Source: SAR202 cluster bacterium (lineage in GTDB: Bacteria; Chloroflexota; Dehalococcoidia; UBA3495). From it: DNA of 14,293 nucleotides. Shown piece after piece: positions 1 through 7,080 of the stretch (within the stretch, counting starts at the first letter, position 1; every line of letters begins with the position of its first letter). The notes under the pieces are model-generated. The model was given only the letters and a program-made list of their open reading frames with translations, did not search any database and was not told the DNA's origin. The stretch is from the NCBI GenBank assembly GCA_009392775.1, contig VFFT01000040.1:1-14293 (forward strand), read 5' to 3'. The position numbers and the translations under genes were made by a program.

Positions 1-243
1 TTATTAACTAGTCCCAATTTGGGAATAAAAGTTAACTTGGGCGAGTCCATTCCGCTAAGTAGAACTATGTTGCCAGACATGCGGTTCAGACATTTTCCGA
101 GGATTTATCATTCGGTGAATGTACGTCGATAATCGATTGATTGTATACCCCAAATGTTCGGTTTTCGTACCTTGGTAATCAGATACTTGCTAAATATCTT
201 CTGGCCGCGATAAGAATGAATCGGACTAATCTATTCATTTTCA
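1..243. other. Left-end region with no convincing gene
   Basis: No gene can be assigned here. On the plus strand a frame is open from base 1 to a TAA at 130-132 (43 codons). It could be the C-terminus of a gene cut by the window edge, but it shows no recognisable domain and a run of this length is not rare by chance. On the minus strand a frame starting with ATG at 80-78 runs off the left edge (26 codons, hydrophobic then basic) and has no good ribosome binding site. Both are unresolved. The rest, up to the promoter at 244, shows no RNA gene or long repeat. Confidence 0.4.
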
Positions 244-272
244 TTGATACTAAAGGGACTCTGCTCTAAAAT
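244..272 (+). promoter_or_regulatory. Sigma70-type promoter of first OB-fold lipoprotein
   Basis: TTGATA at 244-249 and TAAAAT at 267-272 are separated by exactly 17 nt. Each hexamer matches the bacterial housekeeping consensus at 5 of 6 positions. Transcription would start near 279, giving a leader of about 33 nt before the ATG at 312. Confidence 0.55.
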
Positions 273-311
273 AATCTGGTTAATGTCGTCAATGAATGTG
301 AGGAAGTGGTA

Positions 312-881
312 ATGAATTGTAAATCTAGTTTGGTATTTGCTTTGAAAAGTGTCTTGTTGTCTTCTGCTCTATTAGTGATGCTAGTTAGTTTGGGTTGTTC
401 CGAGAGTAATGGTACTAGTACAAATACCAAACCAGTAGATACAACTTCTCCAGCTGATAAAGTTGCTGCTGCTAAGAAGGAAAGCCTTCCCGCCCCGTCA
501 ACCTTGTCCGAATCGTCAGATCCCCCGATGGTTATAACTGCAAAAGAGCTGGTTCAAGGTATCAGTAAGAATAGCCCCAAGAAGAATATTAAAGAGTATT
601 TTGCTAAGTTTGCTGATATCACAGGAGTGGTTACTAGAATGGACGAAGTCCGTGGAACGTTAGAAGTAGTGCTTGACGGTGAGACTGATGGCGAACTAGG
701 TTTCGTAATGTGTAAAGCTGCTGGGTATGATGAAGAAAAAGCGGCTGCTATTTCAATTGGAGATACCATTACTGTCACCGGGCAAATTAAAGCCATGAAA
801 GAAAACCCGGGTCAAGCGGGACAGGATAATATGATGATTCAGTCCTTGGCACAAGTAATAAAACCATGTGACTTTAAGTAG
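312..881 (+). CDS. OB-fold (tRNA_anti-like) lipoprotein, paralogue 1
   Basis: A predicted exported lipoprotein of 189 aa. The N-terminus has a basic residue, a hydrophobic stretch (about residues 14-27) and a lipobox-like site ending in Gly28-Cys29, so the mature protein should be anchored to the outer face of the cytoplasmic membrane. A Ser/Thr/Pro-rich linker follows to about residue 70. The C-terminal part (about 72-189) has the strand pattern of a small beta-barrel OB fold like the tRNA_anti-like putative lipoproteins, with a GDTITVTGQIKAM strand block and two Cys (in FVMCK and in the C-terminal IKPCDFK) shared with the paralogue at 2919. ATG 312 is preferred over the in-frame GTG at 306 because AGGAAG (301-306) is correctly spaced from the ATG but overlaps the GTG. 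Its ligand and function are unknown. Confidence 0.8.
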   Translation: MNCKSSLVFALKSVLLSSALLVMLVSLGCSESNGTSTNTKPVDTTSPADKVAAAKKESLPAPSTLSESSDPPMVITAKELVQGISKNSPKKNIKEYFAKFADITGVVTRMDEVRGTLEVVLDGETDGELGFVMCKAAGYDEEKAAAISIGDTITVTGQIKAMKENPGQAGQDNMMIQSLAQVIKPCDFK

Positions 882-891
882 GTTCTGAACA

Positions 892-939
892 GTACTTTCA
901 CTGATAACAAATACTAGTGAAAGTACCTAAATACTAGTG
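892..939. repeat. Inverted repeat plus short direct repeat between convergent genes
   Basis: GTACTTTCACT (892-902) pairs perfectly with AGTGAAAGTAC (916-926), an 11-bp stem with a 13-nt loop. The 11-bp word AAATACTAGTG occurs at 909-919 and again at 929-939, a 20-bp period that overlaps the right arm. The hairpin lies just after the lipoprotein stop. There is no T-tract on either side, so a standard intrinsic terminator is not supported, although a transcript-end-protecting or bidirectional stop structure is possible. Confidence 0.45.
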
Positions 940-1042
940 CAAATTGTGCTTGTTACGTATACGTTAGTTTCGCTTGGATGCACACGGAATGACGATACTA
1001 ATTGCATAGATGCATATAACAGTTAGATTCCTAGTAGAACTG

Positions 1043-1058
1043 ACCCATGCGAATGGGT
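1043..1058. repeat. Short perfect hairpin downstream of the flavin monooxygenase
   Basis: ACCCAT (1043-1048) and ATGGGT (1053-1058) form a 6-bp stem around a GCGA tetraloop, 18 nt beyond the stop of the minus-strand monooxygenase gene. It may help end the minus-strand transcript, but no T-run follows it. Confidence 0.3.
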
Positions 1059-1075
1059 ATCCTGCATGGATTTAC

Positions 1076-2113
1076 TCATCTCAGTGATGGGATTACCTTC
1101 TCAGAAAAAAGTCTTATACTGTTCTCTGTGGCCTCCCATGACATAGGCCCTAGGCGAAAGTGGATGATAATACCACCTATGCCTGTTGAGTTAAGCTCTC
1201 TAAGTTGTTCGGACACTTTTTCCGGTGAACCGTGAATGAGACCATGGTCTACTGAATCTCTGGCTGCTCCTGCGGTTGCAGAAGCTTGATTTTGTAGCTC
1301 TTCAGATGTATTAAATCTTTGCCGGTTACTGGATAAATACGCTCTCATATCTCTGAAACAGGGTATTCCAATTTCTTCAGCTTCTTTCTCAGTATTAGCT
1401 ACAAATATATTGCGCCATATCCAGGACTGAGACAATTGTTCCTCTATGTATTCGTGGGAGAATCCAGAAGCGAGCATTGTGTGCTTATATTGGTTTATTC
1501 GATCTATAGTCACAGAGTTTGATTGAATGTTCATTAAAAAAGGCCTGCCCAATCTAGCCATTTCCAAAGTAGACTCGAGTCCTGAGCATGCTCGTATAAT
1601 CGGAGGATGAGGGTTTTGATAAACTTTGGGTCGTAAGACGGGAAGATCAATTTCCCAAAACTGGCCTGAATGTTTGTAGTCGTCGGTAGTCCAAGCCCCG
1701 ACTAGAATTTCTTCAAACTCAAGTAACCTAGCTTGGGCTTCTGATGGATCTACTCCGTAACCTCTGAATTCATAGAAGTTGTATGCGGTTCCCCGACCCA
1801 CTCCGACAATCATTCTCCCTTTTGTGATGTTATCTATTAACGCTATTTGTTCTGCGAAGCGCGTTGGATGATGTAGAGCCATCTGGGCAACTGCAAAACC
1901 TATTTTAATGTTATTAGTAGTAGCTCCAATGGCAGCCGCGAAGGTGACAGGATCGACATATGCACATCCTCCGTCGAAATGATGCTCTGCTAGCCATACC
2001 GCATCGAATCCCAGCTGATCGCACAGTACAGCTTCCCTTAGTGAGTCCTCGATGATAGTAAGGTCGTTTTCCGGTGAACGACTTTCTGGAAACAAGAAAT
2101 TACTAAATTTCAT
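1076..2113 (-). CDS. Luciferase-like (LLM class) flavin-dependent oxidoreductase
   Basis: A 345-aa protein of the bacterial-luciferase-like TIM-barrel family, which uses reduced FMN/F420 to oxygenate or oxidise small organic molecules in the cytoplasm. Family signatures are visible: a first beta strand (KFSNFLFPE), the LAEHHF block at 41-46, and the long conserved helix-strand HHPTRFAEQIAL...GRMIVGVGRG at 81-108. The C-terminal part (about 290-335) has the usual 'SPEKVSEQLREL...GIGGIIIHF' end of these enzymes. Length is normal and the ATG has AAGGAG about 10 nt upstream. It lies 38 nt downstream of the GlcG/HbpS-like gene in the same direction, which suggests co-transcription. The substrate cannot be read from the sequence. 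Such enzymes are greatly expanded in SAR202 bacteria, where a role in attacking refractory organic matter has been proposed. Confidence 0.9.
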   Translation of the reverse strand: MKFSNFLFPESRSPENDLTIIEDSLREAVLCDQLGFDAVWLAEHHFDGGCAYVDPVTFAAAIGATTNNIKIGFAVAQMALHHPTRFAEQIALIDNITKGRMIVGVGRGTAYNFYEFRGYGVDPSEAQARLLEFEEILVGAWTTDDYKHSGQFWEIDLPVLRPKVYQNPHPPIIRACSGLESTLEMARLGRPFLMNIQSNSVTIDRINQYKHTMLASGFSHEYIEEQLSQSWIWRNIFVANTEKEAEEIGIPCFRDMRAYLSSNRQRFNTSEELQNQASATAGAARDSVDHGLIHGSPEKVSEQLRELNSTGIGGIIIHFRLGPMSWEATENSIRLFSEKVIPSLR

Positions 2114-2151
2114 CGGTACATGGCTCCTTCAACAGGTTTCTGCTAGTAAGG

Positions 2152-2568
2152 TCACTGGATATTCATTGCTTTTAAACCAATAGTCGCCAATTCCTCATCA
2201 CGCTCTATATACCCCCCCACACCGATTCCGCCCATAATTACTCCGTCGCGGGAGAGTACAACAACTCCACCTTCTCCAGGAGTAAGATTGGGATCGCCAT
2301 AGTCACTCACGGTCCTACCTCTCTCTAGTAGTTGAGCCCCGTTTGCACTTGTATCCATTCCCATAACAGCGGCTGTATAGGCTTTTCGAAAAGCGTGCCT
2401 ACGAGCGTAGAGTCTGACGTTGTCCATCTGGTGATAAGCGACCATAAGACCAGCTTCATCTACAATTGCGATAGCAATTTGTTTAACAAAAGGGTTGGTA
2501 GCTTCATCAAGGATTGCTCTCATCGCATCACTGGCTTGAGCGGACGTTATATAGGGTTTGTTGGCCAT
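2152..2568 (-). CDS. GlcG/HbpS family protein
   Basis: A 138-aa single-domain protein of the GlcG/HbpS (DUF336-type) family. The typical order is present: N-terminal helix, strand with IAIVDEAGLMVAYHQMDN (about 33-50), helix with the HAFRKAYTAA block (58-67), and the glycine-rich GGVVVLSRDGVIMGGIGVGG segment near the C-terminus. Members bind haem or small ligands, or accompany glycolate and other oxidase genes without a proven catalytic role. No signal peptide is seen, so it should be cytoplasmic. The ribosome binding site AAGGAG lies 7 nt before the ATG and is strong. It is first in a two-gene minus-strand unit with the flavin monooxygenase, so it may serve that enzyme (flavin or substrate binding); this is inferred from position only. 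Confidence 0.85.
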   Translation of the reverse strand: MANKPYITSAQASDAMRAILDEATNPFVKQIAIAIVDEAGLMVAYHQMDNVRLYARRHAFRKAYTAAVMGMDTSANGAQLLERGRTVSDYGDPNLTPGEGGVVVLSRDGVIMGGIGVGGYIERDEELATIGLKAMNIQ

Positions 2569-2603
2569 TCTGATTCTCCTTATTCACCTATCAAATATTG
2601 ACT

Positions 2604-2632
2604 ATCATAAAGATATGTTTGGGTTCCCGCAA
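2604..2632 (-). promoter_or_regulatory. Possible promoter of the GlcG-monooxygenase pair
   Basis: Read on the minus strand, TTGCGG (2632-2627) and TATGAT (2609-2604) are 17 nt apart. The -10 element is good, but the -35 matches only its TTG core. The position, about 35 nt before the start codon, fits. Confidence 0.3.
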
Positions 2633-2837
2633 TTAACTGTAGCTACCGGGGTAATGAACAAGTGTCGATATTGAATGGCGTCTGGGTGTATTCCAATGCC
2701 TAAATATTAATTCAAGATTATAAGTATGATAAACAGAAACTTGCCGTTTTACTAAAAAGGTCATCGCATCGACTTAATGCGTTATCTGATGAAACATTTT
2801 TTCCGAATTCGTGTATCTATTGTACGAATAATAAGTA
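2633..2837. other. Divergent intergenic region, no gene seen
   Basis: This is part of the 350-nt gap between the divergent GlcG-like and lipoprotein genes. It is AT-rich. No ORF with a plausible start and no RNA gene is visible. It contains the 8-bp palindrome CGAATTCG at 2804-2811. The flanks of the gap hold promoters for both directions. Confidence 0.5.
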
Positions 2838-2866
2838 TTGACACAAAATATAATACATTGTATAAA
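2838..2866 (+). promoter_or_regulatory. Near-consensus sigma70 promoter of second OB-fold lipoprotein
   Basis: A perfect TTGACA at 2838-2843, a 17-nt spacer and TATAAA at 2861-2866 (5 of 6). This is the strongest promoter match in the window. The 11-bp inverted repeat ATACATTGTAT (2853-2863) covers the spacer end and the start of the -10, so a regulator could bind there. Transcription should begin near 2873, and the leader carries AAGGAGG at 2901-2907. Confidence 0.75.
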
Positions 2867-2918
2867 TTTGCACCAATGAAAATATCCTGTATTCGTTTAC
2901 AAGGAGGAATCGCAAGCT

Positions 2919-3494
2919 ATGAAGAGGTCTCATAATTGGAATGCCAAAGGGATTTTACCGATAATATTAATATCTACACTCGTTATGATACCGATCATTG
3001 CTTGCGGCGGGGGAGATGCTACTTCTTCTGCAGGATCGGAAAGGGCAAAGACCGTTGCAGAAATACCGACAGAACCAACGCTACCGCCACCGTCTTCTTT
3101 AAAAGCTGATACAGAAACAGTGTTAACCCTTACAGCTGAGGAGTTGGTTAAGGGTATCACCGGAAACTCTGCCAAGAAAAACATAAAGGAATATTTTGCT
3201 AAATACGCTGATATCACGGGTGTAGTAAAGCAGGTTGAAAAGGGTGAACGGACCCCTAACTATGAAGTCCTTCTGGATGGAAATAATGGTGATGCTGAGC
3301 TGGCATTTGTCATGTGCAAAATCTTTGACTATGATCAGGCTGAAATAGATGCCATCTCGGTCGGTGATACGGTCACAGTGCATGGGCAAATAAAGGCGAT
3401 GAAAGAGGTTCCGGCTGGTTCTGGACTGGTTGCTTCATGGACTCAGAAGAATTTTCGCGGTCAAGTCATAAAGCCCTGTGATATTAAGAAGTGA
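2919..3494 (+). CDS. OB-fold (tRNA_anti-like) lipoprotein, paralogue 2
   Basis: A 191-aa predicted lipoprotein. A basic N-terminus and hydrophobic core end in the lipobox IIAC, with the lipidated residue Cys29. A Ser/Thr/Pro-rich linker runs to about residue 65. The OB-fold-like domain (about 68-191) is a clear paralogue of the protein at 312-881: the segment KKNIKEYFAKYADITGVV differs from its counterpart at one of 18 residues, and the FVMCK, GDTVTV.GQIKAMKE and QVIKPCD blocks are shared. The main differences are a longer loop after the first strands and a Trp-containing insert before the C-terminus. The promoter and the AAGGAGG site suggest strong expression, and a terminator follows at 3584, so it appears to be a single-gene unit. 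Function is unknown; the fold suggests ligand or oligomer binding at the cell surface. Confidence 0.85.
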   Translation: MKRSHNWNAKGILPIILISTLVMIPIIACGGGDATSSAGSERAKTVAEIPTEPTLPPPSSLKADTETVLTLTAEELVKGITGNSAKKNIKEYFAKYADITGVVKQVEKGERTPNYEVLLDGNNGDAELAFVMCKIFDYDQAEIDAISVGDTVTVHGQIKAMKEVPAGSGLVASWTQKNFRGQVIKPCDIKK

Positions 3495-3583
3495 TGTTCC
3501 ACTAGAAGAAATCCAGACAAAATTAGTTGGTTTCTCGTCTAAGTCAAGACTTTTCTATCAAATATATATCCGATACATTAGAG

Positions 3584-3610
3584 GTTGGCCTTTTTAAGGC
3601 CAACTTTTTT
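3584..3610 (+). terminator. Intrinsic terminator
   Basis: GTTGGCC (3584-3590) pairs with GGCCAAC (3598-3604), extendable by two T-A pairs to a 9-bp stem with a TTT loop, and is followed directly by six T (3605-3610). It ends the lipoprotein transcript 90 nt after its stop. The downstream GH43 start lies only 23 nt beyond the T-run, so either that gene has a promoter I cannot see or it is expressed by read-through. Confidence 0.85.
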
Positions 3611-3633
3611 GTGGACCGATATGTGTGAGGAAA

Positions 3634-4995
3634 ATGAACTATTTGAGACTAATTTTGACGCCTAGGACTGCTATCTTTGCTATTAGTATTTTGAGTTTGT
3701 TGATTTTTTTAATAGCTTGTTCCACAGGCGAAAGAAGTAACACCATCCGGAATGCTGCCAAAGAAAACCGGGATGTGTTTATCGCTGAGGATTATCTGCA
3801 ATCAGGAGACTCTCTTTTAGTATCGCCCACTCGAGAGGTAGATGGTCTGGTCATAGGAAAACAATTAGGGCAGACAAGTTCTTTACACTTATCAGAACCA
3901 GATGACAACACCGCTATACAAACATATTCAGACGAATCCTACGAATCTATTGAATACGGTGCATCTGTAGAAATGGAAGAGGCAGGTCAAAGCGGATATG
4001 GAGATGTGTCAGAAATAGATGAATCAGAGGTTTGGAAGGAACTAGTCCATGATCCCAGTGCGTTTTTTAATTTTGATGATCGATTGATCGGATATTTTTC
4101 GGGGTCGAACGGCGACTCTTTGAAGAGTATAGAACTCGTGTTACCAGAAAGAATATTTGAGTTACATGGAGTCGTTTACGAGGAGGGTATACCAGAATGG
4201 GCTCAGTATACTCTCGATGGCATCATTCCTGATCGAGATTTTGATGCCCCTGCCATTCTTGAAGACCGTTTCATATTTTTTACTGTCTATGATGAAAATG
4301 ATAGAGAGATAACTGATGCAATTGGAGTAGTGGAGAATATGGGAAATCCTGATAATCCGGTATGGTCAGATATGGGAGTTATTGTAGAATCATTCGATGA
4401 ATTACCAGGTACACCGAGGGCAATGGATCCAAGCGTACTTGATGACAACGGTAAATTGTATTTGAGTTTCGGATCTCACGCAGGAGGTATATTCATCACA
4501 GAGTTAGACCCGAATACTAAAAAACTCCTAAAATCACCGGACATAACTGAAACAACTTTGGAAATAGATAGATTTATCAATGTGGCGCAACACTACGAAC
4601 CCAATGATGAAGGAGAAATAGAGGTTAGTATCGAAGCACCTTATCTGTACAAAAATGATGGATACTATTATTTGTTTGCTAATTGGGGGGCTTGCTGTTC
4701 TGGAATAGATTCAACGTATAACCTCAGGGTGGGCAGATCTGATGATATTTGGGGCCCCTATCTTGATAAGGATGGGCAAGATATGCTTAACGATGGCGGC
4801 ACACTTTTTTTAGGGTCTGAAGGCAAATATATTGGGCCAGGACACGCTGGTATAGTTGTTACCCCGGAAGGCCAAAACATATTCACATATCATTATTATG
4901 ACAGTACGGATAAAGGCGCATCGAAGTTAGCTGCTCGAGAATTAATTTGGGATCAGCAGGGATGGCCAGTTCTATTGGATCATTTGATTGACTAA
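3634..4995 (+). CDS. GH43 family lipoprotein (arabinan endo-1,5-alpha-L-arabinosidase-like)
   Basis: A 453-aa secreted, membrane-anchored glycosidase of the five-bladed beta-propeller family GH43. The signal peptide ends in the lipobox LIAC with Cys29. Residues about 30-130 are a Ser/Asp/Glu-rich spacer with no recognised domain. The catalytic domain follows. The expected general base Asp140 is in HDPS, the pKa-modulating Asp265 in MDPS, and the general acid Glu334 in EAPYL. The arabinanase-type block GACCSGIDSTYNLRVGRS (352-369) and GPGH (401-404) are present, the latter typical of the metal-binding His in arabinanases. All three carboxylates are intact, so activity on alpha-1,5-arabinan or a related furanose polymer is likely. 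I chose ATG 3634 over the in-frame GTG 3625 because the latter has no ribosome binding site; GAGG lies rather close to the ATG. The SDR gene follows after about 30 nt. Confidence 0.85.
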   Translation: MNYLRLILTPRTAIFAISILSLLIFLIACSTGERSNTIRNAAKENRDVFIAEDYLQSGDSLLVSPTREVDGLVIGKQLGQTSSLHLSEPDDNTAIQTYSDESYESIEYGASVEMEEAGQSGYGDVSEIDESEVWKELVHDPSAFFNFDDRLIGYFSGSNGDSLKSIELVLPERIFELHGVVYEEGIPEWAQYTLDGIIPDRDFDAPAILEDRFIFFTVYDENDREITDAIGVVENMGNPDNPVWSDMGVIVESFDELPGTPRAMDPSVLDDNGKLYLSFGSHAGGIFITELDPNTKKLLKSPDITETTLEIDRFINVAQHYEPNDEGEIEVSIEAPYLYKNDGYYYLFANWGACCSGIDSTYNLRVGRSDDIWGPYLDKDGQDMLNDGGTLFLGSEGKYIGPGHAGIVVTPEGQNIFTYHYYDSTDKGASKLAARELIWDQQGWPVLLDHLID

Positions 4996-5027
4996 CTGAT
5001 GAATTAGATATAGGCAGGATGGTGCTA

Positions 5028-5852
5028 ATGGACATTATTGGAAATAGGCTTAAAGATAAAGTAGTTATAGTCACCGGATCTGGCGCTTCCGGAGACGATG
5101 AGTTTGTTGGTATTGGACAGGCTATAGCCGTACTTATGGCAGCACAGGGGGCCAGTGTTTTAATAGCTGATATGGATGAGGCTAATGCCGTTAAGACGGT
5201 CTCACAAATTCATGAATTTGAAGGAATCGGTTCCATATTCATAGGGGATGTTACAGATAGTGTCTCATGTAACAATATGGCAAATACTGCATTAGAACGA
5301 TATGGCAAAATAGATGTGCTCGTTAATAATGTTGGGATAGTCGGTCCCGGGTCGGTTACTGATGTGTCAGAGGATTTCTGGGACAAAGTTATTGATGTAA
5401 ATTTGAAAAGTGTGATGCTATCAAGCAAATATGTCATACCTGAAATGATTAATACCGGCGGGGGGTCAATAATTAATCTGGCATCTATAGCCGGCATGAG
5501 AGCAGGGTCTATGGGGGCAGGCCATCCATATGCTGCTTCTAAGGGTGGGATAATCGGTCTTAGCAATTCCATGGCTGTTCATTACGGAAGAAATAATGTT
5601 CGGGTTAATTGCATTGCTCCTGGCCATATTCGGACCCCGATGGTTTCCCGACACAGTTCGGAAGAACTCTTGAATTTACGGCGCAAGGCAGGCCCGCTGG
5701 GTACAGAAGGAAGTGGATGGGATGTGGCTTGGGCAGCAGTGTTTTTGGCATCGGATGAGTCCAAATGGGTAAGCGGTGTCACATTACCAGTAGATGCAGG
5801 ATTATTAGCTACAACACCTCTGTCTATGTACCCTCATTTGATTCAGGATTAA
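5028..5852 (+). CDS. Short-chain dehydrogenase/reductase (classical SDR)
   Basis: A 274-aa Rossmann-fold NAD(P)-dependent oxidoreductase. The first strand and glycine motif are VVIVTGSGASG...GIG, with about six extra residues between the TG and GIG parts compared with the common TGxxxGIG. Asp48 (in LIADMD) at the end of strand 2 suggests NAD rather than NADP preference. NNVG is at 100-103. The tetrad is complete: Asn125 (DVNL), Ser153 (LASIAG), Tyr168 and Lys172 (YAASK). The C-terminus has the usual WVSGVTLPVDAG. The in-frame ATG at 5019 is possible, but ATG 5028 has AGGA 8 nt upstream. It begins about 30 nt after the GH43 gene on the same strand, so co-expression and action on a released sugar or its lactone is a reasonable but unproven idea. 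It is convergent with the enolase-type gene, with a 33-nt gap and no clear terminator. Confidence 0.9.
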   Translation: MDIIGNRLKDKVVIVTGSGASGDDEFVGIGQAIAVLMAAQGASVLIADMDEANAVKTVSQIHEFEGIGSIFIGDVTDSVSCNNMANTALERYGKIDVLVNNVGIVGPGSVTDVSEDFWDKVIDVNLKSVMLSSKYVIPEMINTGGGSIINLASIAGMRAGSMGAGHPYAASKGGIIGLSNSMAVHYGRNNVRVNCIAPGHIRTPMVSRHSSEELLNLRRKAGPLGTEGSGWDVAWAAVFLASDESKWVSGVTLPVDAGLLATTPLSMYPHLIQD

Positions 5853-5885
5853 GGAGATTGGTATTCCTCAGGGCTATCTGTTGTC

Positions 5886-7004
5886 TTAGCCGACTTGATA
5901 TCTTCTCAGGAAGTCCATGTTTATCTCATAACCTATGCCAGGTGTGTCTGGAACCGTAACGAATCCGTCTTCATCGGGTATTAATAATGGTTGGAAAATT
6001 TCAGCTCGCAGGGGGTCTACTTCAACTGGATAGTATTCCAAGAACTCACCATGAGCAACAGAAGCGGCTAAGGGTAGCTGTAACTCTTGGCAACCGTGCG
6101 GTGCTATAGAAACACCTTTTTCGGCAGCCAGATCTACTACATCTTTCGCGACGTCGTATCCAGGACAAATAGTAACATCGACATTCAATATATCGGCCCC
6201 ATTATGATCTAGTAATGTTTTAAAATGGGCCAAGTGATAACCATTTTCACCTGTGGCGATCTTAACGCTTGATTGTTCTTTTAACGTAGAGTGATCTTCG
6301 TAGCTATGTATCGGCAAAGGCTCTTCAAACCAATAAACATTGTATTCCGGTAAAAGGCGGGCGAACTCAAGGGATTTATCCAGGTCTAATGCGCAGTTAG
6401 CGTCTACCATCAATGTCGCTTGATCGCCGATTGCAGACCTTGCGGCTTCTACTCTTTTCATGTCTCCAGATATCCCGACATTGGGGTCGCCTATTTTAAT
6501 TTTCACCGCCGATGCGTGCAGCTCTTCTATATTGAACCTTACTTCATGCTGGAGCTCCTCTAATCCCTTTCCCTCAGCGTAGTAACCTCCAGCTATATAG
6601 GTTCTAATACGTTTTTGGTATCCCCCTAGTAATTGGTGAACTGACTTTCCCAGGGCTTTCCCCTTAATATCCCAGCACGCGATGTTTATCGCGGCTAGAA
6701 CTTGCGTGTTTATCCCTCCTGGTCCCAATATCTTGATCAGCTTTTCACCTAGGTTAGTTGAAATAGTTCTCGTATCCATTGGATCTTGACCTACTAGCAT
6801 AGGTCGAAAATAATCGACGTAGCCTGGAAACAAGTTTAAAGGCCTTTCAGCTGCCGTCCCCCCGTTCCACCCATATCCCGTAATACCTTCATCGGTTAAG
6901 ACAGAGACCTTATGTAGTCTCCCAGGGCCGTAGAAATGATTGCCATTCCAAATTCCTGGGCGTTCCCACTCAAAAACTTCGCTGATTATGTCTGTTATCT
7001 TCAT
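5886..7004 (-). CDS. Enolase superfamily enzyme, mandelate racemase subgroup
   Basis: A 372-aa protein with the N-terminal capping domain (1-125) and (beta/alpha)7-beta barrel of the mandelate racemase/muconate lactonising group. These enzymes abstract the alpha-proton of a carboxylate and stabilise the enediolate on Mg2+. Every mandelate racemase active-site residue has a counterpart: Lys168 and Lys170 (KIK), metal ligands Asp201 (VDAN), Glu227 (FEEP) and Glu253 (TGEN), the Asp276/His303 dyad (NVDVT, APHG), and Glu323 (FLEYYP). From Asp201 to Glu323 the intervals (26, 26, 23, 27, 20) equal those of Pseudomonas mandelate racemase. Such a set supports racemases and acid-sugar dehydratases, and the sequence does not settle which. 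GGTGA lies 4 nt before the ATG. It is the first gene leftward from a divergent regulatory region with inverted repeats (7005-7093). Confidence 0.9.
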   Translation of the reverse strand: MKITDIISEVFEWERPGIWNGNHFYGPGRLHKVSVLTDEGITGYGWNGGTAAERPLNLFPGYVDYFRPMLVGQDPMDTRTISTNLGEKLIKILGPGGINTQVLAAINIACWDIKGKALGKSVHQLLGGYQKRIRTYIAGGYYAEGKGLEELQHEVRFNIEELHASAVKIKIGDPNVGISGDMKRVEAARSAIGDQATLMVDANCALDLDKSLEFARLLPEYNVYWFEEPLPIHSYEDHSTLKEQSSVKIATGENGYHLAHFKTLLDHNGADILNVDVTICPGYDVAKDVVDLAAEKGVSIAPHGCQELQLPLAASVAHGEFLEYYPVEVDPLRAEIFQPLLIPDEDGFVTVPDTPGIGYEINMDFLRRYQVG

Positions 7005-7046
7005 GTGATCACCATTATTAAATTACAAGAGTCTGGTATACATATA

Positions 7047-7061
7047 GTGCTAGAATAGCAC
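7047..7061. promoter_or_regulatory. Extended -10 promoter inside an inverted repeat (possible operator)
   Basis: GTGCTA (7047-7052) and TAGCAC (7056-7061) form a perfect 6-bp inverted repeat with a 3-nt centre. On the plus strand the same bases contain TGC-TAGAAT (7048-7056), an extended -10 element matching TATAAT at 5 of 6 positions. A repressor on this site would block transcription toward the miniprotein at 7126. It also lies about 45 nt upstream of the divergent enolase-type gene and might control both. Confidence 0.4.
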
Positions 7062-7080
7062 GGTATGTTTACGATCTTAT

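Noticed and set aside
1..80. Minus-strand start at 80 running off the left edge
   Set aside because: No good ribosome binding site and only 26 codons visible; too little to call a gene.
1..132. Plus-strand open frame running in from the window edge (43 codons)
   Set aside because: No recognisable domain or composition signal. This length can occur by chance, so it is described only as unresolved.
892..926. 11-bp hairpin after the first lipoprotein as an intrinsic terminator
   Set aside because: No T-tract follows on either strand, so it is recorded as an inverted repeat only.
909..939. Repeated AAATACTAGTG as a CRISPR or mobile-element end
   Set aside because: Only two copies with a 20-bp period and no associated cas or transposase genes.
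1047..1235. Plus-strand 62-aa frame
   Set aside because: It lies mostly antisense within the 3' end of the flavin monooxygenase, has no ribosome binding site and shows no domain.
5765..5959. Plus-strand 64-aa frame across the SDR/enolase junction
   Set aside because: It overlaps the ends of two well-supported convergent genes in another frame and has no protein-like pattern.
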